64,000 nt of DNA from Pedococcus sp. 5OH_020 (GTDB lineage Bacteria; Actinomycetota; Actinomycetes; Actinomycetales; Dermatophilaceae). A model generated the notes under the pieces. The model saw only the letters and a list, made by a program, of their open reading frames with translations. It searched no databases and had not been told where the DNA came from. Shown here in pieces: positions 52,648 to 61,762 of the stretch; position 1 is the stretch's first letter; each line of letters opens with the position of its first letter. The stretch is taken from NCBI RefSeq assembly GCF_027812955.1, contig NZ_JAPYZV010000001.1, positions 1-64,000 on the forward strand, read 5' to 3'. The translations under genes and the position numbers were made by a program.

Positions 52648-54044
52648 TGACGGCGACGCTGCTGGGGCTCGATCTGGGGACTTCGACCTTCAAGGCCTCG
52701 GCCTACCGGGTGACGGGAGAGCAGCTCGGCACCATCGCTGTACCCACCCCATGGCGATCGGCATCCTCTGGCGCCGAGATGGAGGCCGGCGACTTTGCGG
52801 ACGCGGTGCGCGCCCTGGTCGACGAGTGTGCGTCGGCACACGGCCAAGGGCGCGTTGCCGCCATCGGCGTGACAGGAATGGCGGAGACCGTGTTCACCGA
52901 GCTCTCGGATGGGCGCCTCCTACCGGCACGCGCCTGGAACCAACAGCACGGGCGGCAGCCCCAGCTGCCCGACGGAGACGTGTTCGCTGCGACGGGGCTA
53001 CTCGACCCTGCGCGTACCCCAGCAGTCGAGCTCCGCCGAGTGAGCGAAGCTGGAGAGACGGTCCGCTCGTGGAACGGGGTGCCGGAGCTCGCGGTTCAGG
53101 TCCTGGGGGGCGCGGCGATAGCCGAGCGGTCCTTGGCGGCGCGCACCGGCCTCATCGACGTGCGCACCGGCGACTGGAGCCCAGCGCTGCTGGGCTGGGC
53201 CGGCTTGGATGCGTCCACCACGCCCGACCTGCTTCCCGCGGGCGAGGTATGCGGCATCGCCAGCATTCCGGCCCCATGCGCGGGCGCCGCCTTGACGGTC
53301 GCGGGTCATGACCACGTGGTCGCCGCACTGGGTGCAGGGGCGTATGGCGACGCGAACGTATTCGACTCGCTAGGTACCGGCGAAGCGCTGATAGCGCAGC
53401 TGGACCGGAACCCGGACGGCGTCGACCTGCCGATGGTGGATCGGTTCAAGGCAGCAGGCTTCAATGTCGGGCTCGGGTTGGAGGAGCAGGACCTCATCGC
53501 CCTCGCCGGCCTGGGCACCGGCAACCGCTTCAACCTCCTGCTCACCTCTCTGTCCGAGTGCGGTTTCAGCAGGGAGGAGGTCATGAGCGCAGAGGGCGGT
53601 CGATGTTCGGACACCCAGCGTGCGACACAGCAGCTGCCGAGTCACGTGGCCGACCTACTGGAGACCCTCTTCGGAGCACGCTGGCAGGACCTCAGGACGG
53701 CCGGCGCGGCGACGAGCGTCATCCGTGACGCGATCCTCGACCTGCCCAGCGCTCGCGCGCTGTGGTGGGCCGCCGTCAGTCGGGCCAGCCGCAACGCACG
53801 CTCGTCGCTCGACGCGCTCGCCGAGCTGCTTCCGGGCGCCACGCTGCGTGTGGCCGCTGGTGGTTGGCTCAACAACGCCGGGATCCGCGCTGTCCGGCAA
53901 CGGGTCCTGGGGCCGTTCGACGTGCCGGCCGTCAGCCAGTGCGGGACACGCGGCGCCGCTCTGCTGGCGGGGCTCGCCGCCGGCCTGTACCCCTCCCGCG
54001 CGGACTTTCCCATCTTAGCGAGCACACCAGGAGCGACCCAATGA
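52644..54044 (+). CDS. FGGY-family carbohydrate kinase, second copy
   Basis: ATG 52644 overlaps the aldolase stop; 466 residues. LLGLDLGTSTFKASAYRVTGEQ is the N-terminal phosphate loop, AAIGVTGMAETVFTEL follows, and VAGHDHVVAALGAGAYG and LRVAAGGWLNNAGIRAVRQRVLG are C-terminal lobe features. It is only distantly similar to the kinase at 36590, so the two are not a duplication. It would phosphorylate the sugar that the DUF2090 aldolase then cleaves. Confidence 0.86.
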   Translation: MMTATLLGLDLGTSTFKASAYRVTGEQLGTIAVPTPWRSASSGAEMEAGDFADAVRALVDECASAHGQGRVAAIGVTGMAETVFTELSDGRLLPARAWNQQHGRQPQLPDGDVFAATGLLDPARTPAVELRRVSEAGETVRSWNGVPELAVQVLGGAAIAERSLAARTGLIDVRTGDWSPALLGWAGLDASTTPDLLPAGEVCGIASIPAPCAGAALTVAGHDHVVAALGAGAYGDANVFDSLGTGEALIAQLDRNPDGVDLPMVDRFKAAGFNVGLGLEEQDLIALAGLGTGNRFNLLLTSLSECGFSREEVMSAEGGRCSDTQRATQQLPSHVADLLETLFGARWQDLRTAGAATSVIRDAILDLPSARALWWAAVSRASRNARSSLDALAELLPGATLRVAAGGWLNNAGIRAVRQRVLGPFDVPAVSQCGTRGAALLAGLAAGLYPSRADFPILASTPGATQ

Positions 54045-54835
54045 CGATCACCGGCACCACCCGTACCTACGCCCACATCGGCTACCCCATCCATCATGTG
54101 CGGACGCCGGCGCTCTACAACCGGTTGCTGGGGGAGCGCGACATCGATGTCGTCGTGGTGCCCGTGGAGGTGGCTCCCGAAGACCTGGCCTCCATGGCTC
54201 CGGCGTTCCGGGCCTGGCGCACCCTGGCGGGTATCGGAGTCACCATTCCGCACAAGGAGGCGATGGTCCACCTCGTCGACCAGCTCACGCCGATGGCCGA
54301 GCTCTGTGGCGCCACCAACGTCATCCGCCGTGATTCCGACGGCACGCTGGTGGGAGGTCAGTTCGATGGCATCGGCCTGGTGCAGAGTCTGCTCCAGGCC
54401 AACCACCGGCTGAAGGGCGCCAAGGTCCTGATGTCCGGTGCGGGCGGTACCGCGCGCGCAGTCGCCTTCGCCCTTGCCCAAGCAGGGGTAGGCACGCTGG
54501 TCATCACGAACCGCACCCGCGACAAGGCGGCGGTGATCGCCGCTCAGGTGCGCCAGGCGTTCCCTGCCTGCGACGCCGTACTGCACGGCGGCGAGGAGGA
54601 GTTCGACGTCGTGGTCAACACGACGAGTCTCGGCATGAAACCCGGCGACTCGCTCCCGGTCGACCCTGCGGTCCTTCGCCCGGGCGTGGTGGTCGCCGAC
54701 GCAGTGATGGCGCCGCCGGAGACCGCGCTCCTGAAGTTGGCGGCCGAGCGGGGGTGCACCCCGCATCCAGGGCTGCTCATGCTCCAGGCGCAGTTCGAAA
54801 GCACCCTCGAGTTTCTGGGGCTGGTCGAAAGATGA
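54041..54835 (+). CDS. Shikimate dehydrogenase-like protein
   Basis: ATG 54041 overlaps the kinase stop; 264 residues. AHIGYPIHHVRTPALYN replaces the usual GxPIxHSxSPxxHN. GIGVTIPHKEAMVHLVDQLTP has the catalytic Lys. GAGGTARAVAFALAQAGV is the NADP loop, and VVNTTSLGMKPGDSLP follows. The aromatic pathway enzyme would not be expected inside a sugar operon. A quinate/cyclitol or unusual substrate role is more likely. HHVRTPALYN loses the serines that hold the shikimate carboxylate. Confidence 0.84.
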   Translation: MTITGTTRTYAHIGYPIHHVRTPALYNRLLGERDIDVVVVPVEVAPEDLASMAPAFRAWRTLAGIGVTIPHKEAMVHLVDQLTPMAELCGATNVIRRDSDGTLVGGQFDGIGLVQSLLQANHRLKGAKVLMSGAGGTARAVAFALAQAGVGTLVITNRTRDKAAVIAAQVRQAFPACDAVLHGGEEEFDVVVNTTSLGMKPGDSLPVDPAVLRPGVVVADAVMAPPETALLKLAAERGCTPHPGLLMLQAQFESTLEFLGLVER

Positions 54836-55794
54836 GCTTCGACGCCGCTGCAGCTCCCCGCTATGACGAGCTCGCCCGAACAACCACCGGACCAGCGGGG
54901 GCGGCCTGGGGGGTGTTCGGGAATGATGTCGGCACCCTGAACTTCATGACTCCGCAGGCGCTCGTCCGCGCCGCGGGCGAGGTACGTCGCGGGGTCACCT
55001 TCTCGCTCAACCTCGCCACCACGGAACCTGATCCGCCGATCCTCGGCCGTGGCGCTCTGGACCACCATCGCGTGGCCCTCGACGGGGGCGGCTTCGACGA
55101 CTACTACGACGCCTTCTTCCCCCAGGCCTCCAGCCAGTGGGATGCGCTCAGCCATGTCGAGCACCCACTCCACGGCTTCTACCAGGGGTACGACGTAGCC
55201 GCGGTCACCCATCGCACGCACCCGGCGCTCGGGATCGACCAGTGGGCAACCCGCGGCATCGCCGGGCGGTTCGTCCTGGCTGACGTATGGGGGCACCTCG
55301 AGCGGCAGGGCACCCCGCTCGACCCCGCATCGCCGTACGGCATCACGGCAGACGCGCTGGACGAGGTCATTGCGTCACAAGGCAGCTCTGTCGAGCCCGG
55401 TGACGTCCTCCTGGTCAACACGGGCTGGCTGGCGTGGTACCGCCGGCTCCCGACGGCGAAGCGCGAGGAGCTGTCCGCGGCAGGGCTCTTCGCCGCGCCG
55501 GGCCTGGATCCCGACGAGAGCACGGCCCGCTGGTTGTGGGACCACCGGGTCGCCGCGGTGGCCGCCGACTGCCCCGCCCTGGAGCGGATGCCTTTCGACA
55601 AGTCCCACGATGACGGCTTTCTGCATCTCCGACTGATCCCCAAGCTCGGCTACGCAGTCGGAGAGCTGTTCGACCTGGAAGCGCTCGCGGCGGACTGCGC
55701 CGTCGACGGCCGCTACCAGGGACTGTTCTGCTCCGCGCCGATCAACACCCCAGGCGGGGCGGGGTCGCCGGCCAATGCCCTCGCTATCAAGTGA
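54832..55794 (+). CDS. Cyclase-family (PF04199) metal-dependent hydrolase-like protein
   Basis: ATG 54832 overlaps the previous stop; 320 residues. The family resembles kynurenine formamidase. WGVFGNDVGTLNFMTPQALVRAAGEVRRG and VTFSLNLAT begin it, SQWDALSHVEHP corresponds to the HxGTHxDxxxH metal motif, and GDVLLVNTGWLAWYRRL follows. The first two metal-site histidines of the classical motif are absent (SSQWDALSH), as in a common actinobacterial subgroup. It might open a lactone or lactam ring or an ester in this pathway. Confidence 0.82.
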   Translation: MSFDAAAAPRYDELARTTTGPAGAAWGVFGNDVGTLNFMTPQALVRAAGEVRRGVTFSLNLATTEPDPPILGRGALDHHRVALDGGGFDDYYDAFFPQASSQWDALSHVEHPLHGFYQGYDVAAVTHRTHPALGIDQWATRGIAGRFVLADVWGHLERQGTPLDPASPYGITADALDEVIASQGSSVEPGDVLLVNTGWLAWYRRLPTAKREELSAAGLFAAPGLDPDESTARWLWDHRVAAVAADCPALERMPFDKSHDDGFLHLRLIPKLGYAVGELFDLEALAADCAVDGRYQGLFCSAPINTPGGAGSPANALAIK

Positions 55795-55814
55795 CATCTG
55801 AGGAGAGTCCGATC

Positions 55815-56801
55815 ATGCGTGCGCTGCAACTCAACGCCCCCGACCAGTGGACGATCGGGGAGGTCCCAGAGCCCAGGCCGGCTCCCGGCGAAGTGCTCAT
55901 CGACGTGGTCGGCTGCGGCGTGTGCGGTACCGACCTGCACACCCTCGCCGGTGGCAACCCGCTCGTGCGCCTCCCAGCCATTCCGGGACACGAGTTCGGC
56001 GGCACCGTCGCGGCCGTCGGCGCGCGGGTCGACTGGCTCAACGTCGGCGAGCGAGTAGTGGTCGACCCGTCGATATCGTGCGACCACTGCGCGCGGTGCT
56101 TCGAGGGCAGACCCAACCTCTGCCCCGACAAGGGCGGCTACGGGTCACGCTATCCAGGCGGCTTCGCCCAGAAGACGGCGGTCCGGGCCACCTCATGCGT
56201 CAAGATCCCCGACGAGATGCCATGGGAGGTGGCGCTGCTCGCGGAGCCCCTCTCCTGCGTACTCCACGGTATAGACCGTCTCGGCACGGCCACCGGCGAG
56301 GACGCCGTCGTCCTCGGTGCTGGCCCGATCGGCCTGCTTACCGCCCTCGTGTTGCGCCATGTCGGCACCGAGGTGGCGGTCGTAGAGCGTTCTGACGTCC
56401 GCCGGGCGGTTGCCGACAAGCTGGGCTTCGACACGGTCGTCAGCTCGGTGGGTGAGCTCGCACGCCCGGACACCGCCGTTGTCGTGGATGCAACCGGTGT
56501 ACCGGCGGCGATCGAGGACGGCTTCAACACCCTGCGTAGGGGCGGCTCGATGCTTCTGATGGGCGTCGCGAAGCAGGGGTCGCGCGTGAGCCTTGACCCG
56601 CATCGCATCAACTGGCACGAGCTGACCATCGTGGGTTCGACCGCCGTCAACTCCACGTTCGGCCGCGCTGTCGACCTTCTGGCGCGGATGGGCGACCAGA
56701 CCGAGCCGCTCGTCACTCACAGCGTGCCGCTCGAGGAGTTCGGTCAGGCCCTGGACCTTGTCCGTTCGCAAGGTGCGCTCAAAGTGCTGGTCCGCCCGTA
56801 G
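55815..56801 (+). CDS. Zinc-dependent alcohol dehydrogenase (MDR)
   Basis: ATG 55815 with AGGAGAG eight bases upstream; 328 residues. GCGVCGTDLHTLAGG contributes the catalytic zinc Cys, and IPGHEFGGTV the His and Glu. The structural zinc site is CDHCARCFEGRPNLC. VVLGAGPIGLLTALVLRHVG is the NAD loop. It resembles sorbitol/threonine-type polyol dehydrogenases. It would oxidise a polyol or sugar alcohol of the pathway. Confidence 0.9.
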   Translation: MRALQLNAPDQWTIGEVPEPRPAPGEVLIDVVGCGVCGTDLHTLAGGNPLVRLPAIPGHEFGGTVAAVGARVDWLNVGERVVVDPSISCDHCARCFEGRPNLCPDKGGYGSRYPGGFAQKTAVRATSCVKIPDEMPWEVALLAEPLSCVLHGIDRLGTATGEDAVVLGAGPIGLLTALVLRHVGTEVAVVERSDVRRAVADKLGFDTVVSSVGELARPDTAVVVDATGVPAAIEDGFNTLRRGGSMLLMGVAKQGSRVSLDPHRINWHELTIVGSTAVNSTFGRAVDLLARMGDQTEPLVTHSVPLEEFGQALDLVRSQGALKVLVRP

Positions 56802-56860
56802 CCGCACCGACCTGAACCATTCCTGCTCCGCTCACAGCGGGCGACGATAAGGAGACTGTC

Positions 56861-58297
56861 ATGGACACCGTGTACCGCGTCACCCACCTCATCGATGGCG
56901 CTTGGACCGATGACGATGCCGCAGACAAGCGCGTCAACCCCGCTGACCCGGCCGACGTGGTCGTCGAGGTGTCGGCAGGCACGCCGGAACTGGTCGACGC
57001 GGCGGTCAACGCGGCGGCGGTCGCTCAGGAGGTGTGGGCCGGTATGACCGGTCCCGCCCGGGGGGCGGTGCTCTCGCGTTCCGCGCAGCTGATCCGGGAT
57101 CGGGTCGACCAGATTGCCAGGGACCTCACCCGAGAGGAGGGTAAGACCCTCCCGGAGGCCATCGGTGAAGTGCGGCGGGCCGCTGACATCCTCGACTTCT
57201 TCGGCGCCGAGTGCTGGCGGTCCCATGGCTCCACTTTTCCCTCGGGCGTCCCCGACACTCACGTATTCACCCGTCGGGAGCCGCTCGGCGTCGTCGGGCT
57301 CATCACGCCGTGGAACTTCCCCATCGCGATTCCCACGTGGAAAGCGGCCCCGGCGCTTGCCGCGGGCAACGCTGTGGTCATGAAGCCCGCCCAGCTGACA
57401 ACGGTCTCGACCATGCACCTGGCGAACGCCCTGATCGACGCCGGACTCCCGCCCGGTGTCTTCACGCTCGTCCATGGCAGGGGCAGCGTGGTCGGCAATG
57501 CGATCGTCAAGCATCACTTGGTCAAGGCCGTCTCGTTCACCGGATCCAACCCTGTCGGCCGAGAGATCGGTGAGCTGGCCGCCTCCCGGGGCATCCGAAG
57601 CCAGCTCGAGATGGGCGGAAAGAACCCGGTCGTCGTGCTCGACGACGCCGACCCCGAGAGGGCCGCCGACATCATCGCCGCGGGAGCGTTCGGGCTCACC
57701 GGTCAGGCCTGTACTGCGACCAGCAGGGTGATCTGCACCCCCGGCATCCACGATGCCGTTGCAGATGCCCTGGCGAAACGTGCCGCTGCCTACGCTCCCG
57801 GGAACGGTCTGCGCGAGGGCGTGAAGATGGGCCCAGTCGTCAGCGAAAGCCAGCTTGCGACGGACCAGGGGTATGTCGCGGCGGCCGTGAGCGAGGGAGC
57901 CACCCTGGTGACCGGCGGAACGACGGATGGGCTCCACTTCGCTCCCACGGTGCTGACCGACGTCGCGCCCTCCCATCGAGTTGCCCGCGAGGAGGTTTTC
58001 GGCCCAGTGGTCGGCCTACTGCGGGCCAACGACGAGGACCATGCCATCGAGCTGGCGAATGACACCGAGTTCGGCCTCTCGGCCGGTCTCATCACGCAGC
58101 GTCTGCAGTCCGTTGCCAAGTTCGTCGAGAGGATCCAAGCGGGCGTGGTGAAGGTCAACCGGCCCACTGGTGGCGTCGATCTCAATGTTCCCTTCGGCGG
58201 CGTCAAGGAGTCGTCCAACAACGCCTACCGGGAGCAGGGCAGCCAGGCCCTGGACTTCTACAGCTGGACCAAGTCGGTCTACGTCGGCCTCGACTGA
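56861..58297 (+). CDS. Aldehyde dehydrogenase (NAD(P)-dependent)
   Basis: 478 residues from ATG 56861 with AAGGAG about eight bases upstream. GLITPWNFPIAIPTWKAAPALAAGNAVVMKPAQ is the coenzyme entrance. QLEMGGKNPVVVLDDAD has the general-base Glu, and GLTGQACTATSRVIC the catalytic Cys. The closest subgroup is ketoglutarate-semialdehyde or related sugar-acid semialdehyde dehydrogenases. It is the last gene of the rightward run and would oxidise the aldehyde released by an aldolase. Confidence 0.9.
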   Translation: MDTVYRVTHLIDGAWTDDDAADKRVNPADPADVVVEVSAGTPELVDAAVNAAAVAQEVWAGMTGPARGAVLSRSAQLIRDRVDQIARDLTREEGKTLPEAIGEVRRAADILDFFGAECWRSHGSTFPSGVPDTHVFTRREPLGVVGLITPWNFPIAIPTWKAAPALAAGNAVVMKPAQLTTVSTMHLANALIDAGLPPGVFTLVHGRGSVVGNAIVKHHLVKAVSFTGSNPVGREIGELAASRGIRSQLEMGGKNPVVVLDDADPERAADIIAAGAFGLTGQACTATSRVICTPGIHDAVADALAKRAAAYAPGNGLREGVKMGPVVSESQLATDQGYVAAAVSEGATLVTGGTTDGLHFAPTVLTDVAPSHRVAREEVFGPVVGLLRANDEDHAIELANDTEFGLSAGLITQRLQSVAKFVERIQAGVVKVNRPTGGVDLNVPFGGVKESSNNAYREQGSQALDFYSWTKSVYVGLD

Positions 58298-58335
58298 CCA
58301 CTTCGGCTGCGCCACCGGGAGGCCGGCAAAGGGAT

Positions 58336-58368
58336 CCGGCGGGCGGGTGAAGCCACCCCGCCCGCCGG
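58336..58368 (+). terminator. Intrinsic terminator hairpin between converging genes
   Basis: CCGGCGGGCGGG (58336-58347) pairs perfectly with CCCGCCCGCCGG (58357-58368) around a nine-base loop. It sits 39 bases after the aldehyde dehydrogenase stop and before the converging SRPBCC gene, so it may serve both directions. No T tract follows. Confidence 0.75.
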
Positions 58369-58549
58369 TGTTCGACCAGCTCGAGGCGACCGCGCCCAGC
58401 CAGGCCTGGCCGCCCGGCACGTCGGCGCCGGTGACGTCCTCATAGCCGGCACGGACATGGATGGTCAGGGCCCCTCGCTGTCGAACGTAGGGGCGCTGTA
58501 GCGGTAGCCGTTGGTTGCCTCGATGCCGTGGACGTCGTCGGACCGCACG

Positions 58550-58987
58550 TCACCGGGCCTCGGCCCTGCGCAGGACGGACTGGAACTGCCTGCCCAGCGC
58601 GCGTGGCCCTGCGACCGGGACCAAGGCCGCGACCAGCCTTCCCTTGAACGACTTCGGTATCCGCGTCAGGGACACGTGGAGGTCGCTGCCGGGCGCTGCC
58701 GGCACGATCTCGTACCGCCAGCCACTGCCAGGCGCCCACAGGTTGGAGTCCAGGGTGTCGATCGTGACCAACCCGGCGGCGCCGTCCCACGAGTAGCGTT
58801 CCCGCTCCCACCCCATCGCAGTGCCTTCGGTGACCTCCGCCCAGTCCGGCCCCTGGCCATGCACTGCGAAGTGAGCATCGTCGACGTTCGGCCACCAACG
58901 AGACCGTGCCGGGCCGAAGTCGGTGAGCACGGCCAGGACGTCGCTCGGCGAAAGGCTGGTGTGGACCGTGAACCGCGTGGTCGTCAT
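58550..58987 (-). CDS. SRPBCC-family (START-like) protein
   Basis: The ATG at 58987 gives 145 residues, the normal size of the polyketide-cyclase/START-like fold. FTVHTSLSPSDVLAVLTDFGPARSRWWPNVD is the usual beginning, and HVSLTRIPKSFKGRLVAALVPVAG the C-terminal helix. It is likely a small hydrophobic-ligand-binding protein in the cytoplasm. It follows the GNAT gene after 35 bases on the same strand. Confidence 0.84.
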   Translation of the reverse strand: MTTTRFTVHTSLSPSDVLAVLTDFGPARSRWWPNVDDAHFAVHGQGPDWAEVTEGTAMGWERERYSWDGAAGLVTIDTLDSNLWAPGSGWRYEIVPAAPGSDLHVSLTRIPKSFKGRLVAALVPVAGPRALGRQFQSVLRRAEAR

Positions 58988-59022
58988 TCGGGTCCTCACC
59001 TCGTGTCTGGTCGGCGCCAACG

Positions 59023-59586
59023 CTACGGCACCCTGCGGCGCATGACGCAGTTGCCGGCTCCCTTGCTGCGGACATAGGCGAAGCCCGCTTTCTCGAACAG
59101 TGTCCGGGTTCCGTTGTAGAGGACTGACTTCCTCTTGCCACCGGTGTCGTGCGGGTACCCCTCGACAATGCCGCCGCCCCCGGCCTCGATCAGCTCGACG
59201 GCCCCCTGGAGCGCGACGGACGACAGACCTCTTCGGCGGTAGCGCCTGTCGACGAAGATGCAGGTGATCCGGTAGTCGGGAAGGAGGTCCAGCGCCTCCT
59301 CGTACTGCTTGCGGTGATAGATGTTCGGCAGCTCCTGCGGGCTTCCGTACTCGCACCAGGCAACCACCTCGTCCCCGTCGTACACCAGCGCCGCATGCGC
59401 CCGGCCCTCGTCGACGAGGCGCCTTTTCAGGGATCTGTTGCCCTCGTACGTGCGTTCCTTCTCGGCACTCATCGTGTGGAACCACGTGCACCAGCAGCCA
59501 CCGAACACGCCGTTGTGCCGCTCGGCCAGCGCCGCGAACCCATCCCAGGTCCCTGACGTCAGCGGCCTGACCACGTACTGGCTCAT
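59023..59586 (-). CDS. GNAT-family N-acetyltransferase
   Basis: The ATG at 59586 follows GGAGGGACG; 187 residues. GGCWCTWFHTM near the N-terminus and YRITCIFVDRRYRRRGLSSVALQGAVELI, the acetyl-CoA binding block, are typical of a widespread subgroup annotated as GNAT. RTLFEKAGFAYVR lies near the C-terminus. The substrate is unknown. It is probably co-transcribed with the SRPBCC gene. Confidence 0.86.
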   Translation of the reverse strand: MSQYVVRPLTSGTWDGFAALAERHNGVFGGCWCTWFHTMSAEKERTYEGNRSLKRRLVDEGRAHAALVYDGDEVVAWCEYGSPQELPNIYHRKQYEEALDLLPDYRITCIFVDRRYRRRGLSSVALQGAVELIEAGGGGIVEGYPHDTGGKRKSVLYNGTRTLFEKAGFAYVRSKGAGNCVMRRRVP

Positions 59587-59874
59587 CGTCCCTCCATCGC
59601 GCCGTCGGGTTGGGCGGACGCCCCACCTCCCAGACTCGCACGGCAAGCACACCGTCCGCCCGGACTCCCTGTCGGCGCGGCGCTGGGATGACGCCCGCTC
59701 ACCCCTGAGGAGGCAGGCGGGGCCGCGTTCCTGGCCAGTCGATCTCTGACCCGTCACTCCTTGGGCATCCGGCATGGCGTGCGGTGTTCGTGCGGCCTGT
59801 CCTCGCGCGGGCGTCGCTGGCTTCGGGCCGGGCCTTCTGACCAGCCGAGCCGGCGTAGGCAGCAACCGAGAGCT
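59587..59874. other. Intergenic, no gene seen
   Basis: A 288-base gap between two leftward genes. It should contain the GNAT/SRPBCC promoter. No clear motifs were found. Confidence 0.4.
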
Positions 59875-60687
59875 TCAGCGTCCGGAGAGCAGGGCAACCA
59901 CCGGAGCGAGGCGCTGGGCGTTGTCGGCGCCCGCACAGAAGTAGGAGACGCCGGTCGACTCTCGGCGCCGGACCAGGGTGTCGGCCATCTCCTGCGGCGT
60001 CCCGCGCACCAGGCCGGCCGCGTTCGCGGCTTGCAGGCCCTCGATCGTCACGCCCATCCGCCGGCTCAACCACACAGGGACGTCGTCACCGACCGCGGTC
60101 AGGTTGAGGTTCAGGGTGACCGCCTCCGCACGCTCTCCGGCGGCCTTCCTCACGGTCGCCGCCATCGCCGCGAGGTCGTCCTCGTCCGCGAACGGTGAGG
60201 CGCCGAGCGCCACGACGTTCGCCGTGCGTCCGGCGAGCCGGAGCATCCGGGGACCATGCGCGGCGACGGTCACCGGGGCGTCGGGCACCCGCTCTCGGAC
60301 CGCATGAATCGTCGCCTCGAGCCGGGCGACCCGTTCCCCTGGCGTCCCGAACGGCACACCGAGCCGGGCCGCCTCGTCGTTCGAGTCGGGACGGCCGGCA
60401 CCAAGCCCCACCTCGACCCGCCCGTCGGCCAGCACCGCCAGGCTCGCCGCCTCGGCTGCCACCAGCCCAGGTGTGCGAAGGGGTGTGGCCAACACGTACG
60501 GTCCGACGGAAACTCGGGTGGTGGCCGCCGCTGCAGCCGTGCAGGCAAGCATCGGGGCCACACCGTCGAGGTTGTCGGGCACGAGCAGCGAGTCGAACCC
60601 GAGCTCCTCGACCCGGCGGGCCAGGCGGACCCATTCGTCACGCGTTCGGGCCGTCGCCACGATCCCGAACCGGAATGGCTGCGTCAT
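59875..60687 (-). CDS. LLM-class (luciferase-like) F420/FMN-dependent oxidoreductase
   Basis: The ATG at 60687 follows GGAGGACGTG; 270 residues. RFGIVATARTRDEWVRLARRVEELGFDSLLVPDNL is the family opening. GVGLGAGRPDSNDEAARLG-like sequence follows, and VTVAAHGPRMLRLAGRTANVVALG is the later barrel strand. It resembles F420-dependent mycobacterial LLM proteins (MSMEG_2516-like). The cofactor could be F420 or FMN. The substrate is unknown. Confidence 0.87.
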   Translation of the reverse strand: MTQPFRFGIVATARTRDEWVRLARRVEELGFDSLLVPDNLDGVAPMLACTAAAAATTRVSVGPYVLATPLRTPGLVAAEAASLAVLADGRVEVGLGAGRPDSNDEAARLGVPFGTPGERVARLEATIHAVRERVPDAPVTVAAHGPRMLRLAGRTANVVALGASPFADEDDLAAMAATVRKAAGERAEAVTLNLNLTAVGDDVPVWLSRRMGVTIEGLQAANAAGLVRGTPQEMADTLVRRRESTGVSYFCAGADNAQRLAPVVALLSGR

Positions 60688-60940
60688 CACGTCCTCCTCA
60701 GGGGTCCCGCCGGAGCTGCCGGCATGCGTCCACCCTCGCCCGGCCACGCCGCTGGCGTCGACCCCCGTGAGGAGTCACCGCACGTACTCCGACCGTCGTA
60801 GGCCACGACATCGCCGCTGCCTGCGGGCGCATCCGCATCCCGCGCCGGCGTCCCCGTCCGCGGGCAGACGCGAGAGTCCACCCGCCCTTGCGCCGGAGGT
60901 CCGGCGGTCGAGCGGGCGGACTCTCATCCGGCCAGGCCGG

Positions 60941-61762
60941 TCACTTCACCTCGGCGCGACGGACGATCCTCAGCCCGACGGCCATGGGCAGGAGGAACCA
61001 CAGTGCACCTGCAACGGCGAGGTGCTGCCACTGCTGGCTCGAGACGTTCCCGTCGAACAACGGCCTCTGCGCGAAGTTGTAGTCGACCGAGGGCTGAAGG
61101 TCGGCGAACCACCTCTGGTTGGCCGCGAGGAGCCCGAGCAGGGGCGGCAGGACGAGGGTGTACACGAAGTACGTGACGATGGCACCCGCCGAGTTCCGGA
61201 TCACCAGGCCCAGCATGAAGCCGAACAGCATTCCGAGGACGCTGCCCAGGACGATGAGCGTGAAGTGCATGGCGCTGACGTTCCAGACCGGATCCACGCC
61301 GGCGATGGCGCTTCCGACGAGGGTCCCCAGCGTGCCCACGCCGAGGGCGATGAACATCGCCACGACGCCCACAGTGATCGCTGCGAGGAGCTTGGCCCCC
61401 AGCACGCGACCGCGATGCGGCACGAGGGTGAACGTGGTCAGACCGCTGCGCTGGCTCCACTCGCTGGTCACCGCCAGGATTCCGATCATCGGCAGGATCA
61501 CCGTCATGGGAGCCCCGATCGCGGCCGCGAAGTTGTCGAAGGTGAGCTGGTCGTCGGGTGCGAAGACGATGATGGCGGCCGTCGCGAGCACACTCGTGAT
61601 GACGATGCTGGCCATGAGCCAGAAGCCCGAGCGCGTGTCGAACATCTTCCGCAGCTCGACCCCGACGATACGGCTCAACGGGATCCGGCCCACAGCCCTG
61701 CGGCTGCGCTCCTCGCTGGTCGCCGGCTCGGGCCTGGCAGTGGTCAGGACGGTGGTGCTCAT
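60941..61762 (-). CDS. ABC-2 type transporter permease
   Basis: 273 residues with six hydrophobic helices. The cytoplasmic start RIVGVELRKMFDTRSGFWL is typical of ABC-2 permeases next to a DrrA-type ATPase, and EWSQRSGLTTFTLVPHRGRVLGAKLLAA is the conserved helical hairpin between helices 2 and 3. Its ATG overlaps the stop of the ATPase gene. The pair probably exports a lipid, drug or peptide. Substrate unknown. Confidence 0.88.
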   Translation of the reverse strand: MSTTVLTTARPEPATSEERSRRAVGRIPLSRIVGVELRKMFDTRSGFWLMASIVITSVLATAAIIVFAPDDQLTFDNFAAAIGAPMTVILPMIGILAVTSEWSQRSGLTTFTLVPHRGRVLGAKLLAAITVGVVAMFIALGVGTLGTLVGSAIAGVDPVWNVSAMHFTLIVLGSVLGMLFGFMLGLVIRNSAGAIVTYFVYTLVLPPLLGLLAANQRWFADLQPSVDYNFAQRPLFDGNVSSQQWQHLAVAGALWFLLPMAVGLRIVRRAEVK

